A stretch of DNA of 22,507 bases from contig CAYGSN010000032.1 of NCBI GenBank assembly GCA_964352675.1, positions 1-22,507 on the forward strand, in the 5' to 3' direction. The notes under the pieces were generated by a model, which did not search any database, was not told the origin of the DNA, and saw only the letters and a program-made list of their open reading frames with translations. The position numbers and the translations under genes are program-made. Below are positions 6,997 through 15,259 of the stretch, piece after piece. Position 1 is the stretch's first letter. The number at the start of each line of letters is the position of its first letter. This stretch comes from CAYGSN01 sp964352675 (GTDB lineage Bacteria > Pseudomonadota > Alphaproteobacteria > Micavibrionales > Micavibrionaceae).

Positions 6997-8061
6997 TCAT
7001 TTCCCCCGCTTCATCGCTTCCATTTTCTTGTAGCTATCAACCATAGTCTGAAGACTGGACACTGTTTGCCGACCGACCATCTCATGATCGGCCTGGTATT
7101 GAGGAAGATAGAAATAATGTCCGGCAGGTTTATTCTCGATCAGGGACAGGAATTTTTCAATCCCCACAATTTGCTTTTCAATCGCGGCCATCCTTTGTTC
7201 CTGCGTTATATCGGCACGGCCTGTCGTATTTGAAGCACGCTGAATGTCCCAATAAGCGAAAGGCAACTCAGGGTCCAACGCCTGCGCCTTTTCATACAGA
7301 CGCTCGCTTTCCTCTTCTGCTGCAGCGTTCCGTGCCGCCACAACCAGCAGGGTTGCATCTTGCGTTTTTTCTCCCAAAGCAACCATTTTATTGATGAGGT
7401 CCTCACGACCATAACTTGGTCTTGCAGAATTGAAATACAGCTCAGCCGCATCCATTTTCCGGGGAGAAAATTTTTCGTACAGACTGTCCAGCGATGCCAG
7501 GGCCGCCGCAGGATTACGGTTCACATAGCTATAAGACCAGGCATTCGCAAAAAACTCCTCTGGCGCTTTCGGATTCTCAATGATTTTCTGAGATTGAATA
7601 ACTGAATGAATATCAGCAACATTACCGCTGACCGTGCCTACCTCTTCGCGGATATAGGTTACATCTTCCTGAACCTTCTGAACATCACTGTGGATCAGTC
7701 CGAGCTTTTCAGAAATGGTTTCCGTGGCCGTCTGTCCCTGCCCGATGAATAGAAGAAGTATAAAAGCTGCGAATGAAAACAGACTAAAGCGCATCGCATC
7801 ACAAACGCCGCATTTTACAACGTCTTCAAGGGGCTCTGATTTCGTGGCCTCGGCCAGAGACACCCGCTGCAGACACAGCAACGCACTCACCAGCGCAATA
7901 ACCCCGAAAAGCGACAACAGGTAATAGGGAGAAAGAAATTCCGAGAAAAAGCTGGTGATATCGCCAGACAGACCAATCGCGCCGCCAACAATCGCAAACA
8001 GCGATCCCCTTTCCGGCCATAAAATTTTCATTACAACAGGACGCGAAACCTTCATTTTCAT
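6997..8061 (-). CDS. Membrane protein with three helices, coiled coil and C-terminal helical repeats
   Basis: A 354-residue protein I do not recognise. Hydrophobic segments lie at about residues 20-38, 44-64 and 91-108. A CxxC pair (KCGVCD, Cys84/Cys87) sits just before the third. Residues about 112-160 look like a coiled coil with VQKVQEDV and similar heptads. The C-terminal 190 residues are alanine-rich helices resembling TPR or SEL1-like repeats (for example ERLYEKAQALDPELPFAYWD). It sits between fabI, whose stop is 17 bases upstream, and a thioesterase gene 4 bases downstream, so all three are probably one operon. ATG 8061 is followed by another ATG two codons on (8055), and GAG lies better placed for that one. 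A scaffold or sensor role is only a guess. Confidence 0.75.
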   Translation of the reverse strand: MKMKVSRPVVMKILWPERGSLFAIVGGAIGLSGDITSFFSEFLSPYYLLSLFGVIALVSALLCLQRVSLAEATKSEPLEDVVKCGVCDAMRFSLFSFAAFILLLFIGQGQTATETISEKLGLIHSDVQKVQEDVTYIREEVGTVSGNVADIHSVIQSQKIIENPKAPEEFFANAWSYSYVNRNPAAALASLDSLYEKFSPRKMDAAELYFNSARPSYGREDLINKMVALGEKTQDATLLVVAARNAAAEEESERLYEKAQALDPELPFAYWDIQRASNTTGRADITQEQRMAAIEKQIVGIEKFLSLIENKPAGHYFYLPQYQADHEMVGRQTVSSLQTMVDSYKKMEAMKRGK

Positions 8062-8077
8062 CTCACTGTAAAATTAA

Positions 8078-8929
8078 CTACGCAGCTACGTCTTTCTTCG
8101 GTGCCATAGTGGCCAGAAGCTCTGCAGTCTCGGCAACGGAATCAACCGAAAGCATGCCGACAGTGTGGTAGCCTGCATCCACATGCATGACCTCACCGGT
8201 GACGCCGCTCCCCAAATCGGAGAGCAGGAATAGTCCGGCGCGGCCGACATCCTCAATCGTGACGTTACGCTTGAGCGGGGCGTTCAGTTCGTTCCATTTC
8301 AGGATATAGCGGAAATCGCCGATGCCACTGGCGGCCAGCGTTTTGATCGGCCCGGCGGAGATGGCATTAACACGTATATTCTTGCTGCCCAGATCGGCGG
8401 CCAGATAGCGCACGGAGCATTCCAGCGCCGCTTTCGCCACGCCCATCACATTATAATGCGGCATAACCTGCTCCGCCCCGTAATAGGTCAGAGTCACCAA
8501 AGAGCCCCCATCTTTCATAAGCGGTGCAGCGCGCTTGGCTACAGCGGTGAAGGAATAAACGGAGATATCCATCGTACGCTGAAAATTCGCACGGGTAGTA
8601 TCAAGATACAACCCATCCAGTTCGTTCTTATCGGAAAAGGCAATCGCATGAACCACAAAGTCAATCTGCCCCCATTCCTCTTCAATTTTCTTGAAAACGG
8701 CGTCAATGCTGGCTTCGTCGGTCACATCGCACGGCTCAACCATTTTCGAGCCAATGCTGTCAGCCAGCGGCCGAACACGTTTCTCCAGCGCTTCGCCCTG
8801 ATAGGTAAAGGCCAACTCCGCGCCGCTATTATGCGCCATTTCGGCAATTCCCCAGGCAATCGAGCGGTCATTCGCCACACCCATAATCAGGCCGCGCTTG
8901 CCCTTCAAAAATTCATTTTTCTTACTCAT
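8078..8929 (-). CDS. fabI: Enoyl-[acyl-carrier-protein] reductase (NADH), FabI
   Basis: Last reductive step of each type II fatty acid elongation cycle, in the cytoplasm; the target of triclosan-like inhibitors in other bacteria. A 283-residue short-chain dehydrogenase fold: GVANDRSIAWG is the FabI-type nucleotide-binding loop, and the catalytic set is Tyr159 with Lys166 (Y-x6-K, YNVMGVAK) and Tyr149. These match E. coli Tyr156, Lys163 and Tyr146. The family block VRVNAISAGPIKTLAASGI is also present as RVNAISAGPIKTLAASGI. Length is slightly above E. coli FabI because of the C-terminus. No clear Shine-Dalgarno precedes the ATG. It is the first gene of a probable three-gene operon. Confidence 0.96.
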   Translation of the reverse strand: MSKKNEFLKGKRGLIMGVANDRSIAWGIAEMAHNSGAELAFTYQGEALEKRVRPLADSIGSKMVEPCDVTDEASIDAVFKKIEEEWGQIDFVVHAIAFSDKNELDGLYLDTTRANFQRTMDISVYSFTAVAKRAAPLMKDGGSLVTLTYYGAEQVMPHYNVMGVAKAALECSVRYLAADLGSKNIRVNAISAGPIKTLAASGIGDFRYILKWNELNAPLKRNVTIEDVGRAGLFLLSDLGSGVTGEVMHVDAGYHTVGMLSVDSVAETAELLATMAPKKDVAA

Positions 8930-9032
8930 TTTGATCGTATTCCATGTTTTGCTTATAAACGTGATTTAGCATCCTACACATTTCAGAGCCTGCGTCCAGA
9001 GCCTTCAACAAAAGGCCGGAAACAAAAAGAGA

Positions 9033-9050
9033 GCCAACAACTTGGTTGGC
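9033..9050. repeat. Inverted repeat GCCAAC-N6-GTTGGC in the divergent fabI / orphan-gene region
   Basis: Perfect 6-bp arms with a 6-base spacer, in the 189-base region between two diverging genes. No T-run follows on either strand, so it is not a terminator. It overlaps the -35 area of a possible plus-strand promoter (TTGGCC, 18 bases, TAAAAT at 9070-9075), which fits an operator. This region holds nothing else I can identify. Confidence 0.35.
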
Positions 9051-9118
9051 CGGGGATTTCCTGCTAGATTAAAATAACGTATTGAAACATCATCATAAAT
9101 AAACTGGTTGAAACACTT

Positions 9119-10483
9119 ATGCCTATGGATATTGCCGCCGTCGATCATGCCTGCAATGTCGTTCGCCGCAGGATTGCCGAGGAAGTGCCGGAGCTGAACC
9201 TGCTTTTCCTCAGCCATGAGCACGGCAGGCCCACCCCTGCCCTTATCCCGAAACAAATGGAAATCACGCAGCGCCCGGGCGGAAAAGCATTCTGGACACA
9301 CCTCCAGAACATCGCGCAAAACACCGCAAATCCCGCAGGCATCCAAGGTGTTTTAATGAGTCAGGATGCGCATAAATTCCTTAAATTCATTAAAAAAGAG
9401 AAATACCTGGCTGTGTTCTTTGTGGATACGTCCCACTTTGAAAAAACCGAAGAGGTCACGCAGCATGCCTATCACCTGGCCTGGCATGCGCTGAATATCA
9501 TCAATGATGTGCAGCTCAGCCCGGCCGCCTTTAAAAAACTGGCTGAAAACGAAGAGGGGAACTTCTACCGTGCGCCGGAAGACAAGGCGCAGATTGCCTA
9601 TAACAACATGCTGGCCGATGCATTTTCGGCGCTGGTGATGGAAACCTTACAGGAGAAAGGCTCCATCCGCCGGCTTGCACGCCAGCGCTGCCTCATGAGT
9701 CTGCAGGCCAAAGCCGGATTTGATGCCCGGCAATACCCCTACCCCATCGCGCTGGACGCCACCGTTATGGTACATGAGCAGCTGGGGCATAAAATTGTAA
9801 AGTCAAACATCTTTCCAGCCGCCTTCCAACTTTCAAAGGAAATCGGCCATACATTCGATTTGAATTCTGTTCGCCAGTGGGGATTATACGCCCAACCTGC
9901 ACAGGAGATGGCCTGGTGCGATATTCACAAGCATAAAATCCTGGGCGCTGCAACGTTTTCCAGCGAAGACCCTTATATTCGTTCGATCGCCTATATTGTG
10001 GCTGATGTTTTGGGAATTGATCCGCCTCTGCCGGACGGACATGATTTCTTCAACGCCTTCACCGATCAGGAGGCCAATGAGCGCCACCACAAAAAACGTC
10101 GTGACGATATTTTCCAAAGCCTGTCTCGCCGCGTGACCTCGGATTTATCCGCTGCGCTGTTTATTGAGGAAGCCGATAAGCAAAACCAGCGCCTGCTGAA
10201 AGGTGAATTTTTCGGCTGGTGCGCCGATGGGCTATTGATGGCGGCCGAGATTATTCAGCAATCCGAAGACAATATAAAAGACGGCATTTGCCAGGCTGAG
10301 AACGTGTTCCAGAGCAGCTACAAAAGAATGCCCTGGGACAGCCTGCTCAATCTGGGGCGGCAAATCACGGGGCTGCACATGCGCGGCGCAGAGGTTAAGC
10401 TTAAAGATTTGCAGGAGCTGTGCAAAGAAAACACCGAATTTTCCGGCTGGTCCGGCGTTTTTCAACCTCACGGCAAGAAATAG
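9119..10483 (+). CDS. Large soluble protein of unknown family
   Basis: A 454-residue protein with no signal peptide or membrane segment; I do not recognise it. It looks mainly alpha-helical. Histidines cluster in two places: QHAYHLAWHAL (about residues 116-124) and VHEQLGHKI (about 218-226). The second resembles but does not match HExxH, since the histidines are one residue too far apart. Acidic and aromatic residues surround WCDIHKHK (about 266-273), so a metal site made from these blocks is conceivable. Starts: ATG 9119 or ATG 9125 (MPMD), neither with a Shine-Dalgarno. A single-gene transcript is likely, from a promoter near 9046-9075 to the terminator at 10491. It is transcribed divergently from fabI. 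Confidence 0.75.
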   Translation: MPMDIAAVDHACNVVRRRIAEEVPELNLLFLSHEHGRPTPALIPKQMEITQRPGGKAFWTHLQNIAQNTANPAGIQGVLMSQDAHKFLKFIKKEKYLAVFFVDTSHFEKTEEVTQHAYHLAWHALNIINDVQLSPAAFKKLAENEEGNFYRAPEDKAQIAYNNMLADAFSALVMETLQEKGSIRRLARQRCLMSLQAKAGFDARQYPYPIALDATVMVHEQLGHKIVKSNIFPAAFQLSKEIGHTFDLNSVRQWGLYAQPAQEMAWCDIHKHKILGAATFSSEDPYIRSIAYIVADVLGIDPPLPDGHDFFNAFTDQEANERHHKKRRDDIFQSLSRRVTSDLSAALFIEEADKQNQRLLKGEFFGWCADGLLMAAEIIQQSEDNIKDGICQAENVFQSSYKRMPWDSLLNLGRQITGLHMRGAEVKLKDLQELCKENTEFSGWSGVFQPHGKK

Positions 10484-10490
10484 GACATAA

Positions 10491-10523
10491 AAAAACCGCC
10501 CGACAAGCGCCAAGGCGGTTTTT
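10491..10523. terminator. Bidirectional rho-independent terminator
   Basis: AAAAACCGCC, a 13-base loop and GGCGGTTTTT make a 10-bp stem with a GC-rich core, an A-run before it and a T-run after it. It works on paper in both directions and serves the converging orphan gene and lipoprotein gene. Confidence 0.92.
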
Positions 10524-10544
10524 CTTTAACTGTTCAGAGGCTCT

Positions 10545-11033
10545 TTATTTAACGATTTCCCAGCTACCGTCCGGTTGCTGACAGGCTGTGCCGTAGGCAC
10601 TCTCCTGCTTGCCGCCGACATACACGGTCTGCTGATATTCCCGGCAGTAACGCCCGGATGAGCTATATCCGTCACGTGTTGGCGTCACAGTTCCGTAGTG
10701 GCCGCTGTCCGGATTGTTCCAGCTCACAGTCTCGCCAATCGGTGCGCTATGCGCCGTGCTATTGGCTTGCTGTGCATAAACCATATCGGCCTTATCCAGC
10801 GAGCTTCCGATCTCGCTCCCGACCAAAGCACCAAGAAGAACGCCCGCACCAGTTGCCCATAAACGGCCAGAGCCGCCACCAACCTGAGAGCCTAAAACGC
10901 CACCAAGAACCGCGCCGGTCCCGCCGCCGATCAGCTCCTTGTTTCCGCGTCCCTGCATGGTTTCACAGCCTGTAAAAGCCAACATGGCCAACACCATTGC
11001 AAAAACTCCAAAATTTTTTCTAAATCCAGTCAT
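10545..11033 (-). CDS. 17 kDa surface antigen-family outer-membrane lipoprotein
   Basis: A 162-residue lipoprotein of the rickettsial 17 kDa antigen family. A type II signal peptide ends in AFTGC with Cys23 as the lipidated residue. A glycine-zipper segment follows at about residues 36-78 (GGGTGAVLGGVLGS and GALVGSEIG), which packs as two short membrane-associated helices. The C-terminal domain (about 100-162) has the family's VSWNNPDSG, RYCREYQQTV and GTACQQPDGSWEIV blocks with a cysteine pair. Its role is probably in outer-membrane structure. The protein is anchored in the outer membrane; no enzymatic activity is known for the family. Ribosome site: AAAAAAGG abuts the ATG and AGGCG lies farther upstream. 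Confidence 0.92.
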   Translation of the reverse strand: MTGFRKNFGVFAMVLAMLAFTGCETMQGRGNKELIGGGTGAVLGGVLGSQVGGGSGRLWATGAGVLLGALVGSEIGSSLDKADMVYAQQANSTAHSAPIGETVSWNNPDSGHYGTVTPTRDGYSSSGRYCREYQQTVYVGGKQESAYGTACQQPDGSWEIVK

Positions 11034-11149
11034 CCTTTTTTCGCCTTTCTGTTTCTTGCGATTTTGTGCAATAAGAATATATCTAAAATATCCGTACGCA
11101 AGACTTTATACGGTCAACAAACACTAATCATTCGAAAAAAGTTCAGAAA

Positions 11150-11758
11150 ATGACACAAATAAACTTTGATACCTTCAGCGGAGATCCGATTAATGTTTTT
11201 AATCAATGGTTTGAAGAGGCTTCTTCAAGCGAAACCAATGACCCCGGTGCTATGGCTTTGGCCACATGCAGTGCTGATGGACAGCCCAGCGTGAGAATGG
11301 TTCTGTTAAAAGGGGCCGATGAAAACGGTTTTAAATTCCACACCAATTCTGATTCTCAAAAAGGCCAGGACATTTCCCAAAACAACAAAGTCGCGCTGTG
11401 TTTTCACTGGAAATCCTTGCGCAAACAAGTGCGGGTTGAAGGCATTGTGGAAGAAGTCTCAGCCGAAGAAGCCGATGCATATTTTAAAACCCGGCCCGAG
11501 CATCGTCGCCTGGGCGCCTGGGCTTCCAAGCAATCCAGCCCTCTCGAAAACCGCGAAACTCTGGATAAAGCTGTGGAAGAGTATCGGGATAAGTTTAAAG
11601 GCCAAGACATCCCCCGCCCAGCCAACTGGAGAGGTTACCGCGTGGTACCCCATGCAATTGAATTTTGGTTTGAGGGTCATGAACGACTGCATGATCGTTT
11701 TATCTTCAGAAAAGATGAAAACGGCAACTGGTTAAAACCACAAAGATTATACCCATAG
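11150..11758 (+). CDS. pdxH: Pyridoxine/pyridoxamine 5'-phosphate oxidase
   Basis: FMN-dependent oxidase that makes pyridoxal 5'-phosphate from PNP or PMP, in the cytoplasm. At 202 residues it has the usual compact length. Family blocks are in order: DPGAMALATC, SVRMVLLKG (FMN-phosphate binding), FHWKSLRKQVRVEG, RLGAWASKQS, and the C-terminal signature from RPANWRGYRV through IEFWFEG to RLHDR. The product is the cofactor of HemA, which is encoded in the same window, though a functional link is only general. The stop is 11 bases before htpG and its final G starts that gene's ribosome site, so the two are probably co-transcribed. Confidence 0.96.
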   Translation: MTQINFDTFSGDPINVFNQWFEEASSSETNDPGAMALATCSADGQPSVRMVLLKGADENGFKFHTNSDSQKGQDISQNNKVALCFHWKSLRKQVRVEGIVEEVSAEEADAYFKTRPEHRRLGAWASKQSSPLENRETLDKAVEEYRDKFKGQDIPRPANWRGYRVVPHAIEFWFEGHERLHDRFIFRKDENGNWLKPQRLYP

Positions 11759-11769
11759 GAGAAAAGAAA

Positions 11770-13650
11770 ATGAGCACAGAAACCATGAATTTCAGCGCCG
11801 ATGTGTCCCGCCTGCTGGATATTGTCGCCAATGCGCTTTACACCAATCACGATGTGTTTCTGCGCGAATTGATCTCCAATGCTTCCGATGCCTGCGACCG
11901 CTTACGCTATGAGGCTATTCAAAAGCCTGAACTGACTCAGGATCAGCCAAATTTTCGCATTCATGTTTACAAAGACACAACGACGCGCACGCTCACCATC
12001 ACCGATAACGGGATCGGCATGAGCAAAGCCGAGCTGGTGGACAACCTCGGCACAATTGCCAAATCCGGCACGGCGAAGCTGATGGACAAGATGAAGGGCG
12101 AGAGTGACCCTTTGAAACTCATCGGCCAGTTCGGCGTCGGCTTTTACGCCGCCTATATGGTCGCCAACGAGGTCAGTGTCATCAGCCGCAAGGCCGGGTC
12201 AAAATCCGTCTGGGTCTGGACGTCCGACGGGCGCACAGGCTTTGATGTACGCAAGGCCAGTAAGGAGGAAGAAGCACTTTTGGATGGGCAGCGCGGCACA
12301 GCCATCATGATGAAGATCAAGGATGAGGGCAGTGATTTTCTTCTGGATGAAAAAATCAAACAAACGGTCGAACAATATTCCGATCACATCGATTTCAAAA
12401 TCTTCCTGAACCGCCCAGAAGAAACCGATAAAGGCGAAGGCCAGCCAATCAATGAAGCCTCGGCCATCTGGATGCGCAATAAAAGCGAAGTCACGGATGA
12501 ACAATATACCGAATTCTATAAACACATCACCCACGGCATTGATGAGCCAGTGATGACCTCGCATTGGCGTGCGGAAGGCAAGATTGAATTTAATGCCCTG
12601 ATGTTCATCCCGACCATGCGCCCATGGGATTTATATGACCCCAGCCGCAAAAGCGCCGTAAAGCTTTACGTGCGCCGCGTCTTTATCTCGGACTCGCTGG
12701 ACGGTCTGATGTATCCCTGGCTGCGCTTTGTGCGCGGGGTGATTGATAGCGCCGATTTGCCGCTGAATATCAGCCGCGAGTCCCTGCAATATAATCCGTT
12801 GATTGCGAAAATACGCACCAGCGTGACCAAGCGCATCTTAAGCGATCTAGACAAGCTTTCAAAAAATGATGTGCCTGGCTTTCTGACGTTTTGGGGGCAA
12901 TTCGGCGCAGCGATTAAAGAAGGACTTTATGATGCGGCCGAACATCGCGCGGATATTTTCAAAATCTGCCGCTTTTATTCCACACATGAGAATGGCGAGA
13001 AACTCACGACGCTGGAAGATTACATCTCCCGCATGAAGGACAGTCAAAAGGAAATTTATTACATCACCGGTGAGAATGTTACCGCGCTGAAAAACTCGCC
13101 ACAGATTGAAGGCTTTAAATCGCGCGGGATTGAGGTGTTGTTCTTCACCGATACGATTGATGATTTCTGGCTGCAAACCGCGCAAGACTTCGATGGCAAG
13201 CCATTTAAATCCGTAACCAAGGGCGATATTGATCTGGGGGAGGATGAAACCTCGAAAAAAGACGATAAACCCGAAGGCAATCATCAAGACCTGATTGACG
13301 GGATGAAAGAGGTTCTTTCCAATGACGTGTCGGATGTGCGGATCTCCAAACGCCTCACTGACTCACCGGTCTGCCTGGTCGCGCCGGAAAGCGGCGTGGA
13401 CATACACATGGAGCGCGTGCTGAAAATCCAGCAGAACTATCAGGGCATGAGCAAGCCCGTGCTGGAGATCAACGCCAAACATCCTCTGATCCGGAAAATG
13501 GAAGCCATGGCCGCCAGCAAAGATGACTTCAAAGAAGCCAGCCAGCTCCTCTTCGATCAGGCCTGCATCATTCAGGGTCAACCGGTTAAAGACCCGGCCG
13601 GATTTGCAAAGCGTATGAGTAAGTTCATGGAAAGCGGATTAACGCCCTAG
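11770..13650 (+). CDS. htpG: Molecular chaperone HtpG (Hsp90)
   Basis: ATP-dependent cytoplasmic chaperone acting as a homodimer. At 626 residues it has the bacterial length. The N-terminal GHKL ATPase shows ELISNASDAC (Mg-binding Asn), DNGIGMS and GQFGVGFYAAY (ATP lid region). The middle domain contains the RVFISD block and the catalytic-arginine region NISRESLQYN. The C-terminal dimerisation domain follows a charged linker (EDETSKKDDKPEG). The ribosome site is AGGAGA, overlapping the pdxH stop. No heat-shock promoter was recognised between the two genes. It converges on the secreted-protein gene with only six bases between stop codons. Confidence 0.97.
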   Translation: MSTETMNFSADVSRLLDIVANALYTNHDVFLRELISNASDACDRLRYEAIQKPELTQDQPNFRIHVYKDTTTRTLTITDNGIGMSKAELVDNLGTIAKSGTAKLMDKMKGESDPLKLIGQFGVGFYAAYMVANEVSVISRKAGSKSVWVWTSDGRTGFDVRKASKEEEALLDGQRGTAIMMKIKDEGSDFLLDEKIKQTVEQYSDHIDFKIFLNRPEETDKGEGQPINEASAIWMRNKSEVTDEQYTEFYKHITHGIDEPVMTSHWRAEGKIEFNALMFIPTMRPWDLYDPSRKSAVKLYVRRVFISDSLDGLMYPWLRFVRGVIDSADLPLNISRESLQYNPLIAKIRTSVTKRILSDLDKLSKNDVPGFLTFWGQFGAAIKEGLYDAAEHRADIFKICRFYSTHENGEKLTTLEDYISRMKDSQKEIYYITGENVTALKNSPQIEGFKSRGIEVLFFTDTIDDFWLQTAQDFDGKPFKSVTKGDIDLGEDETSKKDDKPEGNHQDLIDGMKEVLSNDVSDVRISKRLTDSPVCLVAPESGVDIHMERVLKIQQNYQGMSKPVLEINAKHPLIRKMEAMAASKDDFKEASQLLFDQACIIQGQPVKDPAGFAKRMSKFMESGLTP

Positions 13651-13656
13651 ACACCC

Positions 13657-14655
13657 TTAACGGCAACCCACATTGGGAACGTAAGTACACCCGATCCCGG
13701 TGCAGATCGCATCGGCATGGCTGTTGCCCTCGGCATCTTTGACAACCAACCCGGTCGGAATTACAATTGAGGTCGTCACGCAGGATGAAGGCGACAAAGG
13801 CGCCAGGAGCATATCAACCGCTTCCATCCCTCCGTCCTCAGGCGGAGAGGCTGCAGCAGGATAAGCCGTCAACAAATGCTCGGCCCATTTTTGCGCGCGC
13901 GACGGGCTAAGAAAGGCCGGATCAAGAGCATTACACTGGAACGGCAACTGGCGCGGATCGGTCTCTGAAAATTCTTTCAGGGTTTTAAAACTGGCCTCGG
14001 CAAAGTTCCCGCATTGCATAAAATCCCAAATTTGGCGCATCACACCGCAAACACCGCCAAACCCGCTGATATCCGATGCACCGCCGCCCAGCGTATAATT
14101 AAAATTCCGTGCGTAATAGGAGCTCAGCGCATCTCCGACCACGAGATTAATACCCAAAATCGTACTGTAGGACATATCTTCCGGACGTCCGACAGAAGGT
14201 TTGTCCGGCGACCCAAATGGGCCTGGCGTCCCTACAATTGTCGGCTGGAACAAATCACGCGGCTCCCAGCTTTGATTGCGGAAGACGTAAGGATTGAAAA
14301 TATTATTGCTGAACAGCGTTTGTGCCGCTCCGCCCAACGCATAGGCCATCGTATCGAAACAGGAATATTGCAGAACGCTGTCCTGTTTGCGGATCAGCGC
14401 CTCGGCATTCTCAACATCGCGCTGCCCGGCTAGCCATGCGCGGGAATTCAAAGTCTCCATAAATTCAGAATCGCAGCTCTGGGGTAAACCGCCCGGTGAA
14501 TACGGATCAAACGGATCGCCTGCCGCCGTATACGGCCCATCTTCGTCCTGGGCCTGCCCGGCTATGGGTAAAACACACAGGCACAAAAGCGCCGCCGCAA
14601 AGCCTGTGCCCTGTAGAAAAAACCGTAATGGATTGCTTTTATGCGCTTTTTTCAT
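13657..14655 (-). CDS. Secreted cysteine-rich protein of unknown function
   Basis: From ATG 14655 the product has 332 residues. A lysine/arginine n-region and a hydrophobic stretch end in AGQAQ, a good signal peptidase I site, so the protein is periplasmic or exported. The mature part carries nine cysteines, including QSCD, YSCFD, GVCGVM, MQCGN, FQCN and a C-terminal IGCTYVPNVGCR, which suggests disulfides. The block RAWLAGQRDVENAEALI followed by QDSVLQYSCFD reminds me of proteins seen near conjugation clusters in alphaproteobacteria, but I cannot name the family. An ATG 39 bases upstream (14694) would put 13 extra residues ahead of the signal peptide and is less likely. It lies downstream of the zincin-like gene on the same strand. 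Confidence 0.72.
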   Translation of the reverse strand: MKKAHKSNPLRFFLQGTGFAAALLCLCVLPIAGQAQDEDGPYTAAGDPFDPYSPGGLPQSCDSEFMETLNSRAWLAGQRDVENAEALIRKQDSVLQYSCFDTMAYALGGAAQTLFSNNIFNPYVFRNQSWEPRDLFQPTIVGTPGPFGSPDKPSVGRPEDMSYSTILGINLVVGDALSSYYARNFNYTLGGGASDISGFGGVCGVMRQIWDFMQCGNFAEASFKTLKEFSETDPRQLPFQCNALDPAFLSPSRAQKWAEHLLTAYPAAASPPEDGGMEAVDMLLAPLSPSSCVTTSIVIPTGLVVKDAEGNSHADAICTGIGCTYVPNVGCR

Positions 14656-14733
14656 GCCTCTTTTTACTTTAGCACAGCAAAACCACCCGCGCATAATTTG
14701 AAATGGGTGTTTTAAAGATGTTTTTTAAAGCAG

Positions 14734-15165
14734 CTACAGCATGCCCTGATAGTGGCGCTCCGCCATTTCCTCGATCTCATCCTCGGAAAAATCGAAATGC
14801 TGGCCCAGCTCCTCGATCATAACTTCGCGCACCAGATTGGATAAATCCTCGCAACGGTCACACCACATATCCAGAATGGGGCGGCGGTAAAGAATCAGCA
14901 CATCATCATCATTGGCCGTCTTGCGCTCTACGCCGGGAGAGATTTCCTTGCCGCTTTTATACAGAGCCAGAAGCTCATAGGAATCATCAAGATCCATATC
15001 CTGCTCGACGCTGGCATCCGGCCAGTCTTCAATCTGGATCGCCAAACCGTCGCAAAACCCGACCAGTTCCTCCGGCAAAGTCTCGAACATCTCAGTTGCA
15101 ATAACACCCATATCATCCAGACTGGGCGGTGCGCTAAAATTCATGATAATCTGCTTCTGGCTCAT
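14734..15165 (-). CDS. Minimal zincin-like metallopeptidase family (PF06262-type) protein with degenerate metal site
   Basis: A 143-residue cytoplasmic, very acidic protein. Its layout matches the short 'zincin-like metallopeptidase' family: an N-terminal ETLPEELVGFCDGLAIQIED block, ELLALYKSG, DDVLILYRRPILDM, and a last helix VREVMIEELGQHFDFSEDEIEEM. In the family that helix normally reads V-I-H-E-x-x-H-H-F-G. Here the two zinc histidines are Glu and Gln (MIEELGQHF) and the glycine is Asp, so catalysis by the usual mechanism is not expected. The surrounding residues are conserved and the frame is intact, which argues for a retained non-catalytic role rather than decay. No clear ribosome site precedes the ATG; an in-frame ATG seven codons in is an alternative. 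Confidence 0.82.
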   Translation of the reverse strand: MSQKQIIMNFSAPPSLDDMGVIATEMFETLPEELVGFCDGLAIQIEDWPDASVEQDMDLDDSYELLALYKSGKEISPGVERKTANDDDVLILYRRPILDMWCDRCEDLSNLVREVMIEELGQHFDFSEDEIEEMAERHYQGML

Positions 15166-15259
15166 CAGGCTTGACCCTATCTCCCCGGCCGTGTCAGATC
15201 ACGGTACACAAAAATTGATTCTATGCCATAAATCTTACGCTGAATGAAAGGATGTGACA

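Noticed and set aside
8456..9067. A 203-residue open frame on the plus strand
   Set aside because: Mostly opposite fabI, with no family motif or ribosome site; it also runs over the intergenic control region.
9770..9800. VHEQLGH in the orphan protein as a zinc protease motif
   Set aside because: The second histidine is one residue too far for HExxH, and no third ligand pattern follows.
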